Assembly (NCBI RefSeq): GCF_029360725.1
Contig: NZ_JARKMY010000010.1
Span: 124,001-188,000 of the forward strand
DNA length: 64,000 nucleotides
Origin: Chryseolinea sp. H1M3-3
GTDB taxonomy: Bacteria > Bacteroidota > Bacteroidia > Cytophagales > Cyclobacteriaceae
Reading direction: 5' to 3'
The position numbers and the translations under genes are program-made. The notes under the pieces were generated by a model. That model searched no databases, had not been told where the DNA came from, and worked only from the letters and a program-made list of their open reading frames with translations. Each line of letters begins with the position of its first letter. The first letter of the stretch is position 1. Shown piece by piece: positions 17,938-25,496 of the stretch.

Positions 17938-18486
17938 ATGGAAACAGATGCCTTACTAACGTGGAATCACATTCAGAAGGAACTAAGGGATTTCATTTAT
18001 CGAAAAGTAAAAGATAAAGCACTGGCCGCAGACCTGGTCCAGGAGGTTTTCATAAAGGTTCAAACTAACCTTCCACAATTAAAGGATAAATCAAAATTAT
18101 CCGCGTGGATCTACCGCATCACCCGACACGTGGTGATGGATCATTTTAGAAAACGTGCCACTCTTATTCAGCCTGTAGATATCAATTGGGAAAGTTCACA
18201 ACATGAATTCAATGATTGTGTAGCCCATTGTCTCAATGTGTTGTTAGAAACGTTACCAAAGAAATACGGCGATGCACTTAAGCTTACGGAACTTGAAAAC
18301 CTATCGCAATATGAAGTTGCTGAACGATTGAATATTTCCTACTCAGGTGCAAGATCTCGTGTGCAGCGTGCACGTAAACTTTTAAAGGAAAAAGTAGAAG
18401 CGCTTTATATAATCAAAGTTGATGCATACGGAAACATTATCATGTGTGAAAATCGAATTCCATGTTGCTGTAAGAAGGAATGTTAG
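17938..18486 (+). CDS. ECF-type RNA polymerase sigma factor, SigZ-like (copy 2) with Cys-rich tail
   Basis: This 182-residue paralog of copy 1 has the same order: region 2 (DFIYRKVKDKALAADLVQEVFIKV, WIYRITRHVVMDHFRK), the linker DCVAHCL, region 4 (YEVAERLNISYSGARSRVQRARKLLK) and the tail IIKVDAYGNIIMCEN. It adds RIPCCCKKEC, a run of cysteines that could ligate a thiophilic ion such as arsenite. It is preceded by the shared TTGCGTC/CGTC motif, so it may be autoregulated or driven by another copy. The acid phosphatase gene follows 50 bases later behind its own copy of the motif. Confidence 0.9.
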   Translation: METDALLTWNHIQKELRDFIYRKVKDKALAADLVQEVFIKVQTNLPQLKDKSKLSAWIYRITRHVVMDHFRKRATLIQPVDINWESSQHEFNDCVAHCLNVLLETLPKKYGDALKLTELENLSQYEVAERLNISYSGARSRVQRARKLLKEKVEALYIIKVDAYGNIIMCENRIPCCCKKEC

Positions 18487-18488
18487 TG

Positions 18489-18515
18489 TTGCGTCAATTT
18501 TAACCGTTTTCCGTC
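18489..18515 (+). promoter_or_regulatory. ECF-type promoter motif TTGCGTC-N16-CGTC upstream of acid phosphatase
   Basis: TTGCGTCA (18489-18496) and CCGTC (18511-18515) have the same spacing as the copy at 17892. It ends 21 bases before the ATG at 18537. Confidence 0.65.
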
Positions 18516-18536
18516 AAACGGTTAAATTCACATAAC

Positions 18537-19487
18537 ATGAAAAAGATATTTTTTGTATTCGGATTCCTGTTTGCATACTCCTACTTGAATGCTCAATCTG
18601 ACCAGTATGTAAGGCCCTTATCACCTTCCAGGGGACACTATAAAGATCTCGCTGCATATGATCCCAAAAGTCAAGGGGAAGAAATTGACAAACAAAAATT
18701 TCCATTGAATGCTGCGGCTGCCGAACGGGCCCGTAACCTCAAACCTTATTACTTACAAGACGTTGATTTAAGCGATTTTAAAATACCTAACCCTCCCGCA
18801 AATAGTTCAGAACAAACCCGCGCGGAGATAAATTATTTACTAAAACTTCAACAACAACGATCAGAAGGATCGATTGAAAGCAGTCTTCATATGGCCGGTG
18901 TTTTCTATAACGTTCGTATAAAAGCCGAGGATTCATTATACAGCATCTTTCGTCGGAATCTATTTTTTGTCGGGCGCTCCATAGGAACATGGTTTAATCC
19001 GCAAGACCTTCCATTAACTGCCGATCTTATTGCCAACGTTTGGCGCGATGCAAGTTATTTTATTTGGGGATACAAGTATAAATATTTGCGGGTTCGTCCT
19101 TATATTCTTGAACCGTCGATCAACAATTTAGAAAACACCAATTGGGCCGCCTATCCCAGCGGTCATGCGGCGAACTCCTATATTAACGCTTATATCTATC
19201 AGGAACTTGCGCCAGAATTTACCGACGTGTTTTTAAAAGACGCTTACGATATGGCGCACTCCCGCGAAATCATCGGCGTCCACTATCCGTCCGATGCTGA
19301 AGCATCCAGGATTTTAGCACGGCAGGTTGTGAACAAGCTTTTTCAAAATAAAAAATTCTTGAATGATTTTGAAAAAGTTAAAGAGGAGTGGCATAAAAAA
19401 GCGCGAGAAATTTTTGCCAGACCTCAATTAACAGAGCAAGTAAAAATCAAATCAACGCCATCATCATGTGCCAAGACATGTCAGTAA
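18537..19487 (+). CDS. Class A acid phosphatase (PAP2 superfamily) with CxxxC tail
   Basis: This 316-residue secreted enzyme has a signal peptide ending near residue 20 (LNAQ). The three-part PAP2/class A phosphatase motif is complete: K180-x6-R187-P188, P207-S-G-H210 and S242-R243-x5-H249-x3-D253, with the histidines expected to form and resolve the phospho-enzyme. Substrates should be phosphomonoesters in the periplasm. The C-terminus STPSSCAKTCQ is not part of the fold and adds two cysteines, like tails on neighbouring proteins. The TTGCGTC/CGTC motif lies just upstream, so a SigZ-type factor probably drives it. Why a phosphatase belongs here is unclear; phosphate and arsenate are analogues. 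Confidence 0.9.
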   Translation: MKKIFFVFGFLFAYSYLNAQSDQYVRPLSPSRGHYKDLAAYDPKSQGEEIDKQKFPLNAAAAERARNLKPYYLQDVDLSDFKIPNPPANSSEQTRAEINYLLKLQQQRSEGSIESSLHMAGVFYNVRIKAEDSLYSIFRRNLFFVGRSIGTWFNPQDLPLTADLIANVWRDASYFIWGYKYKYLRVRPYILEPSINNLENTNWAAYPSGHAANSYINAYIYQELAPEFTDVFLKDAYDMAHSREIIGVHYPSDAEASRILARQVVNKLFQNKKFLNDFEKVKEEWHKKAREIFARPQLTEQVKIKSTPSSCAKTCQ

Positions 19488-19502
19488 CTTCATGTGTTGA
19501 AA

Positions 19503-19536
19503 GTTGTACGAGTGCATTAACTTGCACTTGTACAAC
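19503..19536. terminator. Bidirectional hairpin terminator
   Basis: A 14-bp stem (GTTGTACGAGTGCA with TGCACTTGTACAAC, one wobble) and 6-base loop lie between the convergent phosphatase and Cys-rich genes. A T-rich run follows on the plus strand (19537-19552). Confidence 0.7.
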
Positions 19537-19549
19537 TATTCTTATTTTA

Positions 19550-19756
19550 TTACTTATTGCAGCAGGCGGAACCATCTACGGGTTGCGCGCAACAAGCGCC
19601 GCCATTCTCTTCTGCCGATTGACTTGGCGAACAACAGGCAGTCGTCTCTTTTTTTGGCGTACAACAAGATCCTGAGTTCGCTGTACTGTGTTGATTGGGT
19701 TGACTTCCGATCTGGAACTTAGTTACCATTGGAAGGTTCAGTGTTTGAGTCTCCAT
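19550..19756 (-). CDS. Small Cys-Cys-rich protein
   Basis: I cannot name this 68-residue protein. Residues 1-27 are ordinary (METQTLNLPMVTKFQIGSQ). Residues 28-68 carry four vicinal pairs: SCC, ACC, ACC and ACC, separated by 8-13 polar residues. There is no signal peptide. Vicinal cysteine pairs bind arsenite and other soft metals, and the neighbouring flavoprotein has SCC motifs at its end, so a metal(loid)-binding role is likely (inference). It lies downstream of SigZ copy 3 on the same strand, and a hairpin terminator follows it. A RiPP precursor is less likely because no modification enzyme is nearby. Confidence 0.6.
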   Translation of the reverse strand: METQTLNLPMVTKFQIGSQPNQHSTANSGSCCTPKKETTACCSPSQSAEENGGACCAQPVDGSACCNK

Positions 19757-19927
19757 AATCTATGCATTTAGTTTTGTTTTAAATTACTCGTACCGTCACA
19801 CTGGATTGTAAAATTTTTTAACACCGGTGCAACGGAATCAACTTGCGATCAGCCCTTCGGTGAATCCTGATCTCAATGTTAAAGACGAATAAATCTTAAA
19901 ATGATGCAGCCTGGAGGAAAAAATAAG

Positions 19928-20500
19928 TCAATCTTCTGAACAGAGGCCGCAAGAATTTGCACATGAATTTTTTGAACGACTTTCTATAATATTTCCCCGT
20001 ATATCTGTTTCAATATGACAACATTCAAGGAACAGCTCCTTTAATCGTTCACGACCGCGCTGTACCCGTGAACGCAAAGATGAATAAGGCATGTTATATT
20101 TTACGGCCAGGTCTTTCTGCTTAATGCCGTTGAGTTCCGCATCGATTACAATGTGCTTATAATCATCCGGCAACAAATCAATCATACCATGGAGACATTG
20201 ATCAAGTCCTTTTGTTGGATCGCTTGATTCTTCCTCAAACAGATTTAAAGCCGTGCCTTCGTCCCATGACAGATTTTTTTTTGAGGCATTGACCCGATAA
20301 TAATCAATAATCGCATTTCTGGTAACCGTAAACAACCAATGTTGAATGTGATGCTTCTCTGCGAGTGTATTAACGTTCGATGCTATTTTAGCGAATACAC
20401 TTTGAAGAATGTCCTTTGCATCCTCCTTGGACCGAATTTTACTACTGATATAGTTTAGTAGCGATTGTCGAAATTGATTGTATACCATTCCTACTTTCAT
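19928..20500 (-). CDS. ECF-type RNA polymerase sigma factor, SigZ-like (copy 3) with Cys-rich tail
   Basis: This 190-residue sigma factor has region 2 (FRQSLLNYISSKIRSKEDAKDILQSVFAKI, WLFTVTRNAIIDYYRV) and region 4 (DYKHIVIDAELNGIKQKDLAVKYNMPYSSLRSRVQRGRERLK). The SigZ-type ending CCHIETDIRGNIIE is followed by SKNSCANSCGLCSED, a three-cysteine extension. It is more distant from copies 1 and 2 than they are from each other. Its start overlaps the MFS stop (ATGA), so it is the third gene of the flavoprotein-MFS-sigma operon, an arrangement that would give positive feedback if this factor reads the operon promoter. Confidence 0.88.
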   Translation of the reverse strand: MKVGMVYNQFRQSLLNYISSKIRSKEDAKDILQSVFAKIASNVNTLAEKHHIQHWLFTVTRNAIIDYYRVNASKKNLSWDEGTALNLFEEESSDPTKGLDQCLHGMIDLLPDDYKHIVIDAELNGIKQKDLAVKYNMPYSSLRSRVQRGRERLKELFLECCHIETDIRGNIIESRSKNSCANSCGLCSED

Positions 20501-21648
20501 ATCATCAATTGCTTAAATGCCTTATTTGTGACGTTCGCGTAATACAAAAATAATACAGCCATAAGAACAGTCCCGCTCAGCAATACGGTAATAATAAAAT
20601 CCGATTCCAATAACAACCCGCCCGTTAACGTTCCTAAGGCAGCACCGATATCACGCCAGGTCGCATTTTCGGATACTGCGTCAAGGGAATGCTTTCCCTT
20701 CGCTGAGGCAGCTCCGGGCGTCAAAGCCGATAGAATGCTGTAAAATGCAAAGACGACAATAGCTCCAAGTTCGATAAACCCCGCTGTAAGAAAAGTCATT
20801 CCTGCGAGAACCATTACAACCGAAATCACAAATACTTTTTCAAGGCCATACTTATCGGCAATCCACCCACCAAATGGTGAGAATGTGATCAAACAAATTC
20901 GTCTGTATCCCAAGTAAGACGCTGCAAGTATACTAGCTGACAATATCGAAATGCTGTCATTGTATTTTAAAAACAACATACCTAACGTTACCACCACTAT
21001 TCCTTCTACTAAGATTGCCGAACAGAATGTTAAGAGATTAAAAGTAGATGGAATTTTTACAAATCGTTTAAAGGTAAAGGGCGTTGTTTCACTAAACTTT
21101 TGCGGAAGGCGAAATGCGAAGTAAAGTCCTGGCAAGGAGGCTATAGCCAGAATATAAAATATTATTTGCGTGTCCAATTGAAATAAGAGCGGTGGTGCAA
21201 CGATTAATGTAATCATTGGTCCTGCTTCCTGAACACTTTTACTTAAGCCCAACGAAAACCCTTGACGCTCGTGATCCAACGAATATGAAATTGCGCTGAT
21301 GCGAAGCACCGAATACGAAAGTCCCCAACTTATTCTAAATAAAACCCAGGTAAAAATTCCCGTGGCAAATCCATATCCGGCAGTTGAAATGATGGCAACT
21401 GCTACTCCGATAATTGTAATTGAACGAAAACCAAATGTGGCGCATGCACGCGCGATTAACGCATTTGTGAAGATTCGTGCGAACCTGTTGATGGAAAGTA
21501 GAATTCCAATCCATGCGACAGACATTCCCAATCGTTCACCATGAAGGGGCAAAAATGGATATAAGAAAGCGTCGCCAAAGCTGGCAAATGCTAAAGCAAG
21601 TGCTGAAAATATCGGAGCTTGAAATGTAGAATTCGTTTTACTATTCAT
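20497..21648 (-). CDS. MFS transporter, probable metalloid or drug exporter
   Basis: This 383-residue protein should have about 12 membrane spans. MFS features include LPLHGERLGMSVAWIGILLSINRFARI in the first loop, RISWGLSYSVLRISAISYSLD in the middle and the second-half loop GGWIADKYGLEKVF. The segment SAKGKHSLDAVSENATWRDIGAALG is unusual and may help classify it. It sits between an ArsO-like flavoprotein and a SigZ-type factor in one operon, so export of the flavoprotein product or of a thiophilic toxin is the best guess. The stop overlaps the sigma gene start. Confidence 0.85.
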   Translation of the reverse strand: MNSKTNSTFQAPIFSALALAFASFGDAFLYPFLPLHGERLGMSVAWIGILLSINRFARIFTNALIARACATFGFRSITIIGVAVAIISTAGYGFATGIFTWVLFRISWGLSYSVLRISAISYSLDHERQGFSLGLSKSVQEAGPMITLIVAPPLLFQLDTQIIFYILAIASLPGLYFAFRLPQKFSETTPFTFKRFVKIPSTFNLLTFCSAILVEGIVVVTLGMLFLKYNDSISILSASILAASYLGYRRICLITFSPFGGWIADKYGLEKVFVISVVMVLAGMTFLTAGFIELGAIVVFAFYSILSALTPGAASAKGKHSLDAVSENATWRDIGAALGTLTGGLLLESDFIITVLLSGTVLMAVLFLYYANVTNKAFKQLMI

Positions 21649-22992
21649 TTATGAACAACACGAAACCTGTCGCGCATCATTTTTTTTATTTACACGTTGC
21701 TTTGATCGCGTAGCGCCACAACACGAATTATTTTCAAAATCGGTACTGCAAACACCGGTTTCGGGTAGCTCAAGTTCCACTTTCTGTGCTCCTTCCATAT
21801 CCCCACTAATTGCAGCAACAATAGAACGTACTTGTTCATATCCAGTTGCCATCAGAAACGTGGGCGCTCGTCCATAACTTTTTGATCCTGCAATATAAAA
21901 ATCCTTATCGGGATGGCGTAACTCTTTTTCGCCGTGAGGTCTCACCGTTCCACAACTGTGAATATTTGGATCGATGAGCTCAGCAATTTCCAAAACACTT
22001 TCTAACCCTGGGTCTATGCTTAACCTGACTTCCCGAAGAAACGAGAAGTCCGGCCTTGAACCTGTGCCACTTATAATTTCATCCATGGGTGGCAACATTT
22101 TTTGTTCATCCAATTGGTACCCTATAACTGCAAGTTTGTTATTACGAGATAAAATCTGCTGAATTTGAAACGGCGTGTACACGTTCACTTTTTCCTCCAG
22201 CACCAAGTTTTCAATTTGCACCCCCAGCGCGCCACGGGCTGCCAATGCATCCTGATCTTTTCCTCCATATACACGATTTAAATCTTTGCGCAGTACCCAG
22301 TGAATTTCTGTATTCGGATATTTGTTCTTGAGTTTATCTAACTCAAGAATAGCTTGAATAGAAGTATGTCCACTGCCTACAACCAGTACATTTTTGTTTT
22401 TATACCGCTCAGCATACCTACCCATAACGTCAGGGATACCATAGAATATTTTATCGCCGTTTTCAATTTCACCCGCCGCGTAAGTTCCTCCTGAACCGAT
22501 TGGATTGGGATTTGACCAAGTGCCACTGGTATCAATAATTGCCTTTGCTTCGTATTGTTTTATCAGCTTTTCATCGTGCAACACCTGAATTACAAAGGGC
22601 AATGCTTCCCTGCCAGATGTTTTCATCTTATCAAGATTTTTTCTGCCTACGGACACAACGCGACTATCCAAGTGAAGAAAGGGTTTTATGTGTACTGTTT
22701 CAGAAAGTGGTTTCAGATATTTCGAATAAATTTCTTCTCCAGTAGGAAGCAATCCTTCTTCTGGGCTCACCCAACCGTGGGCAGAAAGTAATTCACGCGC
22801 CGCCTTATCGATGTTATACTTCCAAGGGGAAAATATCCGAACATGTTTCCAGGTAAGTACATTTGATGCCACCGTCTTGCCTGCCTCAAATAAAATAAAA
22901 GGCTGATTTCTTAAAGTCAGGTGAGCGGCCGCCGCTAATCCCACAGGTCCTGCGCCAATGATTGCCACAGGGAGGTTTTGTAATGTTTCCAT
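21649..22992 (-). CDS. ArsO-like FAD/NAD(P)-dependent oxidoreductase with Cys-Cys tail
   Basis: This 447-residue flavoprotein has an FAD-binding GxGxxG (G13-A-G-P-V-G18), a second dinucleotide fold around residue 205 (VLVVGSGHTS) and a late ATG-type motif (LMATGYEQVRSI). This resembles the flavin monooxygenase-like ArsO proteins of arsenic operons; the ArsO reaction itself is not established. After the core, an extra tail carries CSTDFENNSCCG and ends SCCS, giving five cysteines with two vicinal pairs. It is the first gene of the operon with the MFS and sigma genes (the MFS start is adjacent to its stop) and has the TTGCGTC/CGTC motif 19 bases upstream. Confidence 0.85.
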   Translation of the reverse strand: METLQNLPVAIIGAGPVGLAAAAHLTLRNQPFILFEAGKTVASNVLTWKHVRIFSPWKYNIDKAARELLSAHGWVSPEEGLLPTGEEIYSKYLKPLSETVHIKPFLHLDSRVVSVGRKNLDKMKTSGREALPFVIQVLHDEKLIKQYEAKAIIDTSGTWSNPNPIGSGGTYAAGEIENGDKIFYGIPDVMGRYAERYKNKNVLVVGSGHTSIQAILELDKLKNKYPNTEIHWVLRKDLNRVYGGKDQDALAARGALGVQIENLVLEEKVNVYTPFQIQQILSRNNKLAVIGYQLDEQKMLPPMDEIISGTGSRPDFSFLREVRLSIDPGLESVLEIAELIDPNIHSCGTVRPHGEKELRHPDKDFYIAGSKSYGRAPTFLMATGYEQVRSIVAAISGDMEGAQKVELELPETGVCSTDFENNSCCGATRSKQRVNKKNDARQVSCCS

Positions 22993-23011
22993 CTCTTTTG
23001 TTTGTCATAAA

Positions 23012-23037
23012 GACGATGGGATTTTAAAAAGACGCAA
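23012..23037 (-). promoter_or_regulatory. ECF-type promoter motif TTGCGTC-N15-CGTC upstream of ArsO-like operon
   Basis: On the minus strand TTGCGTC (23037-23031) is followed after 15 bases by CGTC (23015-23012). The spacer is one base shorter than in the two plus-strand copies. It ends 19 bases before the ATG at 22992. Confidence 0.6.
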
Positions 23038-23062
23038 AGTATTTTTAGAAATTCTTTCCATC

Positions 23063-23524
23063 CTAACGGATCAAAGGGCTGAATCTAGGAAGCTTTCGAA
23101 GAAGCAGGAGATCCATAGAGTAAACCCCAGGGCCATTTAGCACAATCACACCAGACAATGCAATCATCAACAAATGATATTCAATGCCCTCTCCTCCTTG
23201 ATTATTCGACCAATCCATAAAAAATCCAAATTGCCCATGCATGGTAACAATGGCGCCAAGCATAATCAGAATAATAGCAGTACTTAATAAGCGACTGAAT
23301 AATCCAGCGAGAAGCGCGATCATCCCTATGCTTTCTGTCAAAATAATTAGAAATGCGAAAATGTATGGTAGTCCGAATGTTTGGGTAAAGAATCCCACGG
23401 TTCCTTCAAAACCATAACCCCCAAACCAGCCTAATAATTTTTGAGCGCCATGTGCCCCGACTACTGCAGCTGAAATTATTCTTACTAGCAATAAGGTAAT
23501 GTCGATTGTGTTTCCTGTCTTCAT
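23063..23524 (-). CDS. DoxX family membrane protein
   Basis: The start is the ATG at 23524, giving 153 residues; the longer ORF to 23629 overlaps the upstream gene. Four hydrophobic spans and LLLVRIISAAVVGAHGAQKLLGWFGGYG, then FAFLIILTESIGMIALLAGLFSRL, are typical of DoxX/YphA. Members take part in redox and thiol-stress membrane complexes or quinone-linked oxidation, but the role here is unknown. It follows the SnoaL-like gene by 17 bases and the two probably form an operon. Confidence 0.88.
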   Translation of the reverse strand: MKTGNTIDITLLLVRIISAAVVGAHGAQKLLGWFGGYGFEGTVGFFTQTFGLPYIFAFLIILTESIGMIALLAGLFSRLLSTAIILIMLGAIVTMHGQFGFFMDWSNNQGGEGIEYHLLMIALSGVIVLNGPGVYSMDLLLLRKLPRFSPLIR

Positions 23525-23541
23525 AATTCGTTTTATCTTAA

Positions 23542-23895
23542 TTAATTGCCATAGAAAAATTGTTCTTTGATGATTTGTCCATCCTGCCAATGCTGAACTG
23601 AAACCTGGGTGTAGTTTTTCTCTCCCCATTCCTTGTGTGTATAATCATAACTCCAGATTACGAAAGAGAGATTTCCGTTTGCAGCTACCCCCTTAACTGA
23701 AGCATTTCTGAATTCAGAAACATTACTTAAAAATTCAAGTTCGCGTTTTCGATTCGCCACTTTACCGACCACGGGGGGATTGGCATTTTCCTGCATTTGT
23801 ACATCCTCATGATAAAATTTTTCAAAGGCTTCCATTAATTTCCCACTGGTTACTAATGCGTTTAATTCTTTAATTTTTTGATCGATTGTCTCCAT
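23542..23895 (-). CDS. SnoaL-like / NTF2-fold protein
   Basis: This 117-residue cytoplasmic protein has the pattern of a SnoaL-like polyketide-cyclase fold: LVTSGKLMEAFEKFYHEDVQMQEN at the start, AANGNLSFVIWSYDYT in the middle and VSVQHWQDGQIIKEQFFYG at the end. The family has many small ligand-binding or isomerase members and the substrate cannot be deduced. It is followed by the DoxX gene and preceded by a Crp/Fnr regulator gene on the same strand (93-base gap), which may control both. Confidence 0.8.
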   Translation of the reverse strand: METIDQKIKELNALVTSGKLMEAFEKFYHEDVQMQENANPPVVGKVANRKRELEFLSNVSEFRNASVKGVAANGNLSFVIWSYDYTHKEWGEKNYTQVSVQHWQDGQIIKEQFFYGN

Positions 23896-23988
23896 TGTTT
23901 TGTGTTTTTGTTACACACAAAATTGAATGACGTTAACTTCCTACACATTGACTTAGCGCAAGAAAGACTATTGATCTAAATCAAGAAC

Positions 23989-24567
23989 TTATTTTGATAC
24001 CTGATTTCTGCGAATGCGGCTGATTGTTTCGGGAGATAAACCAAGGTACGATGCTATTTGGCTTTGGGGAACACGTTGTTCGATAGAAGGATATCTGGAG
24101 ATAAAGTCAAGGTATTGTTCTTCCGCTGTTTGGCTAATAGAAGCAAGAATTCTCCTTTGATGGGCTACAAACGCATTTTGCAGGAGCTTCAAAAAGAATC
24201 GATTGAACTTTGGAACTTGATCATAAAGCCGGTCCAGATCTGATTTTTCGATTGAAAAAACTTCACTATCTTCTAATGCATCAATGTGCTGGGTGGCAGG
24301 TGTGTTGGTAAGAAAACTGTATAAATCTGAAATCCACCAACCTTCTAAACCAAACATCGCTATATGTTCCTGTCCTTGTGCGTCAACAGTATAGGCACGC
24401 AGACATCCCTTCGTTACAAAATTTTCATATTGATTGATATCGCCAGCCTGAAGTAAATACTGACGTTTCCGAATCCTTCGATGCTTCAACACAGAAATGA
24501 ACAATGACGTTTCTTCCCTTGTCAAGTGAATGTGTTTCGAGACATTGGAAAGAATAAGATCGTACAT
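23989..24567 (-). CDS. Crp/Fnr-family transcriptional regulator
   Basis: This 192-residue protein has a cNMP-binding-like beta-roll (about 15-120, with RKRQYLLQAGDINQYENFVTKGCLRAY) and a C-terminal winged helix ending in SQIASYLGLSPETISRIRRN. It lacks an obvious FNR cysteine cluster. The group resembles the many Bacteroidota Crp-like regulators with cyclic-nucleotide-independent or unknown effectors. A perfect 20-base palindrome starts 3 bases before the ATG and suggests autoregulation. The SnoaL/DoxX genes downstream are plausible targets. Confidence 0.9.
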   Translation of the reverse strand: MYDLILSNVSKHIHLTREETSLFISVLKHRRIRKRQYLLQAGDINQYENFVTKGCLRAYTVDAQGQEHIAMFGLEGWWISDLYSFLTNTPATQHIDALEDSEVFSIEKSDLDRLYDQVPKFNRFFLKLLQNAFVAHQRRILASISQTAEEQYLDFISRYPSIEQRVPQSQIASYLGLSPETISRIRRNQVSK

Positions 24568-24569
24568 AA

Positions 24570-24589
24570 TACAATATCATGATATTGTA
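24570..24589. promoter_or_regulatory. 20-base perfect palindrome at the Crp/Fnr gene start
   Basis: TACAATATCATGATATTGTA is fully self-complementary and ends 2 bases before the ATG at 24567. It could be the regulator's operator, or a hairpin over the start region that affects translation. Confidence 0.55.
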
Positions 24590-24773
24590 CAAATTAGAAA
24601 GGCAACTTTAATAAATCAAGGAGATTGAAATCCGGAATTCACAGTCCGGTTGTTTTTGTCAATAAAATCGGCCATGGTTCCATGGGATAAAAACGAGTGG
24701 TGAGTTTAATAAAATTGAAACCTGCAGAAGTTTTTGCGTATGTATCAAGGATTTAGACAAACTTGTCTTCTGG

Positions 24774-25355
24774 TTATTTTTTATACCGCTTCCAAACCTG
24801 GTACCAATTTTTGTTTGAAGGATAATCCCGATGATCAGTCAGGTTATTAAACACTAACGCTACGCATAGTAGGATTAGCACCCCTGTTAGCACCGGACTT
24901 AGCACATATAAATATCCTAAGCTTTGAATTTTTTCTGAGCCCAGATTGGCAATCAGCGCAGTAGCCCCTCCCGGAGGATGTAATGTTTTGGTAATTTGCA
25001 TCAAGACAATTGCAAGCGACACAGATATTGCACAAGAAAGCCACAACTCATGGGGTATGATTTTATGGATGGTAACTCCAACAACCGCACTGATAAGATG
25101 ACCTCCGATTAAATTTCTCGGTTGTGAAAATGGACTGTTTATTATGCCATAAATCAGTACGGAGGAAGCGCCGAAAGACCCGATTAAAAACATATTGTCA
25201 TGCGCTTTTAAATGTCTGCTGTTTAGCAATCCGATAAGTCCAATACCTGTGAATGAACCTAAAAACGTAAAGAGATGCTCCTTGTAGTCAATTAATGTTT
25301 CCCTGTAAACAATGTAGCGCACCCTGCGAAAATGCTTTTTGATTTTCTTTTTCAT
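24774..25355 (-). CDS. HPP-family membrane protein
   Basis: This 193-residue integral membrane protein has four or five spans and the family motif LHPPGGATALIA, preceded by SQPRNLIGGHLISAVVG. HPP proteins are linked to nitrite or anion transport in some organelles, but bacterial members are poorly characterised. A basic N-terminus (MKKKIKKHFRRVRYIVYRE) should stay cytoplasmic. It appears to be monocistronic. Confidence 0.88.
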   Translation of the reverse strand: MKKKIKKHFRRVRYIVYRETLIDYKEHLFTFLGSFTGIGLIGLLNSRHLKAHDNMFLIGSFGASSVLIYGIINSPFSQPRNLIGGHLISAVVGVTIHKIIPHELWLSCAISVSLAIVLMQITKTLHPPGGATALIANLGSEKIQSLGYLYVLSPVLTGVLILLCVALVFNNLTDHRDYPSNKNWYQVWKRYKK

Positions 25356-25404
25356 TAACCCTTAATATTTCGGGGCGCAAAGATATTTTGTCGGAAAATA
25401 AAAA

Positions 25405-25428
25405 CGCCTCCGTATAAATACAGAAGCG
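25405..25428 (-). terminator. Intrinsic terminator of the NTF2-like gene
   Basis: Read on the minus strand, CGCTTCTGTAT pairs with ATACGGAGGCG (two G-T wobbles) and is followed by TTTTTATT. It lies about 70 bases after the stop at 25497. Confidence 0.7.
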
Positions 25429-25496
25429 CTGGATTTTGTCTGTTAGATCGACGAAAGTACCATCTTACCCGTCAAACCACTTTCCTGAAAAATATT

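Noticed and set aside
19466-19675. Plus-strand ORF with a Cys-rich start (MCQDMSVTSCVESC)
   Set aside because: It overlaps the phosphatase tail, the terminator hairpin and the antisense strand of the CC-pair gene; its later residues are the complement of that gene.
19550-19756. RiPP precursor reading of the CC-pair protein
   Set aside because: No lanthipeptide synthetase, radical SAM or peptidase-exporter gene is nearby; metal binding fits the neighbours better.
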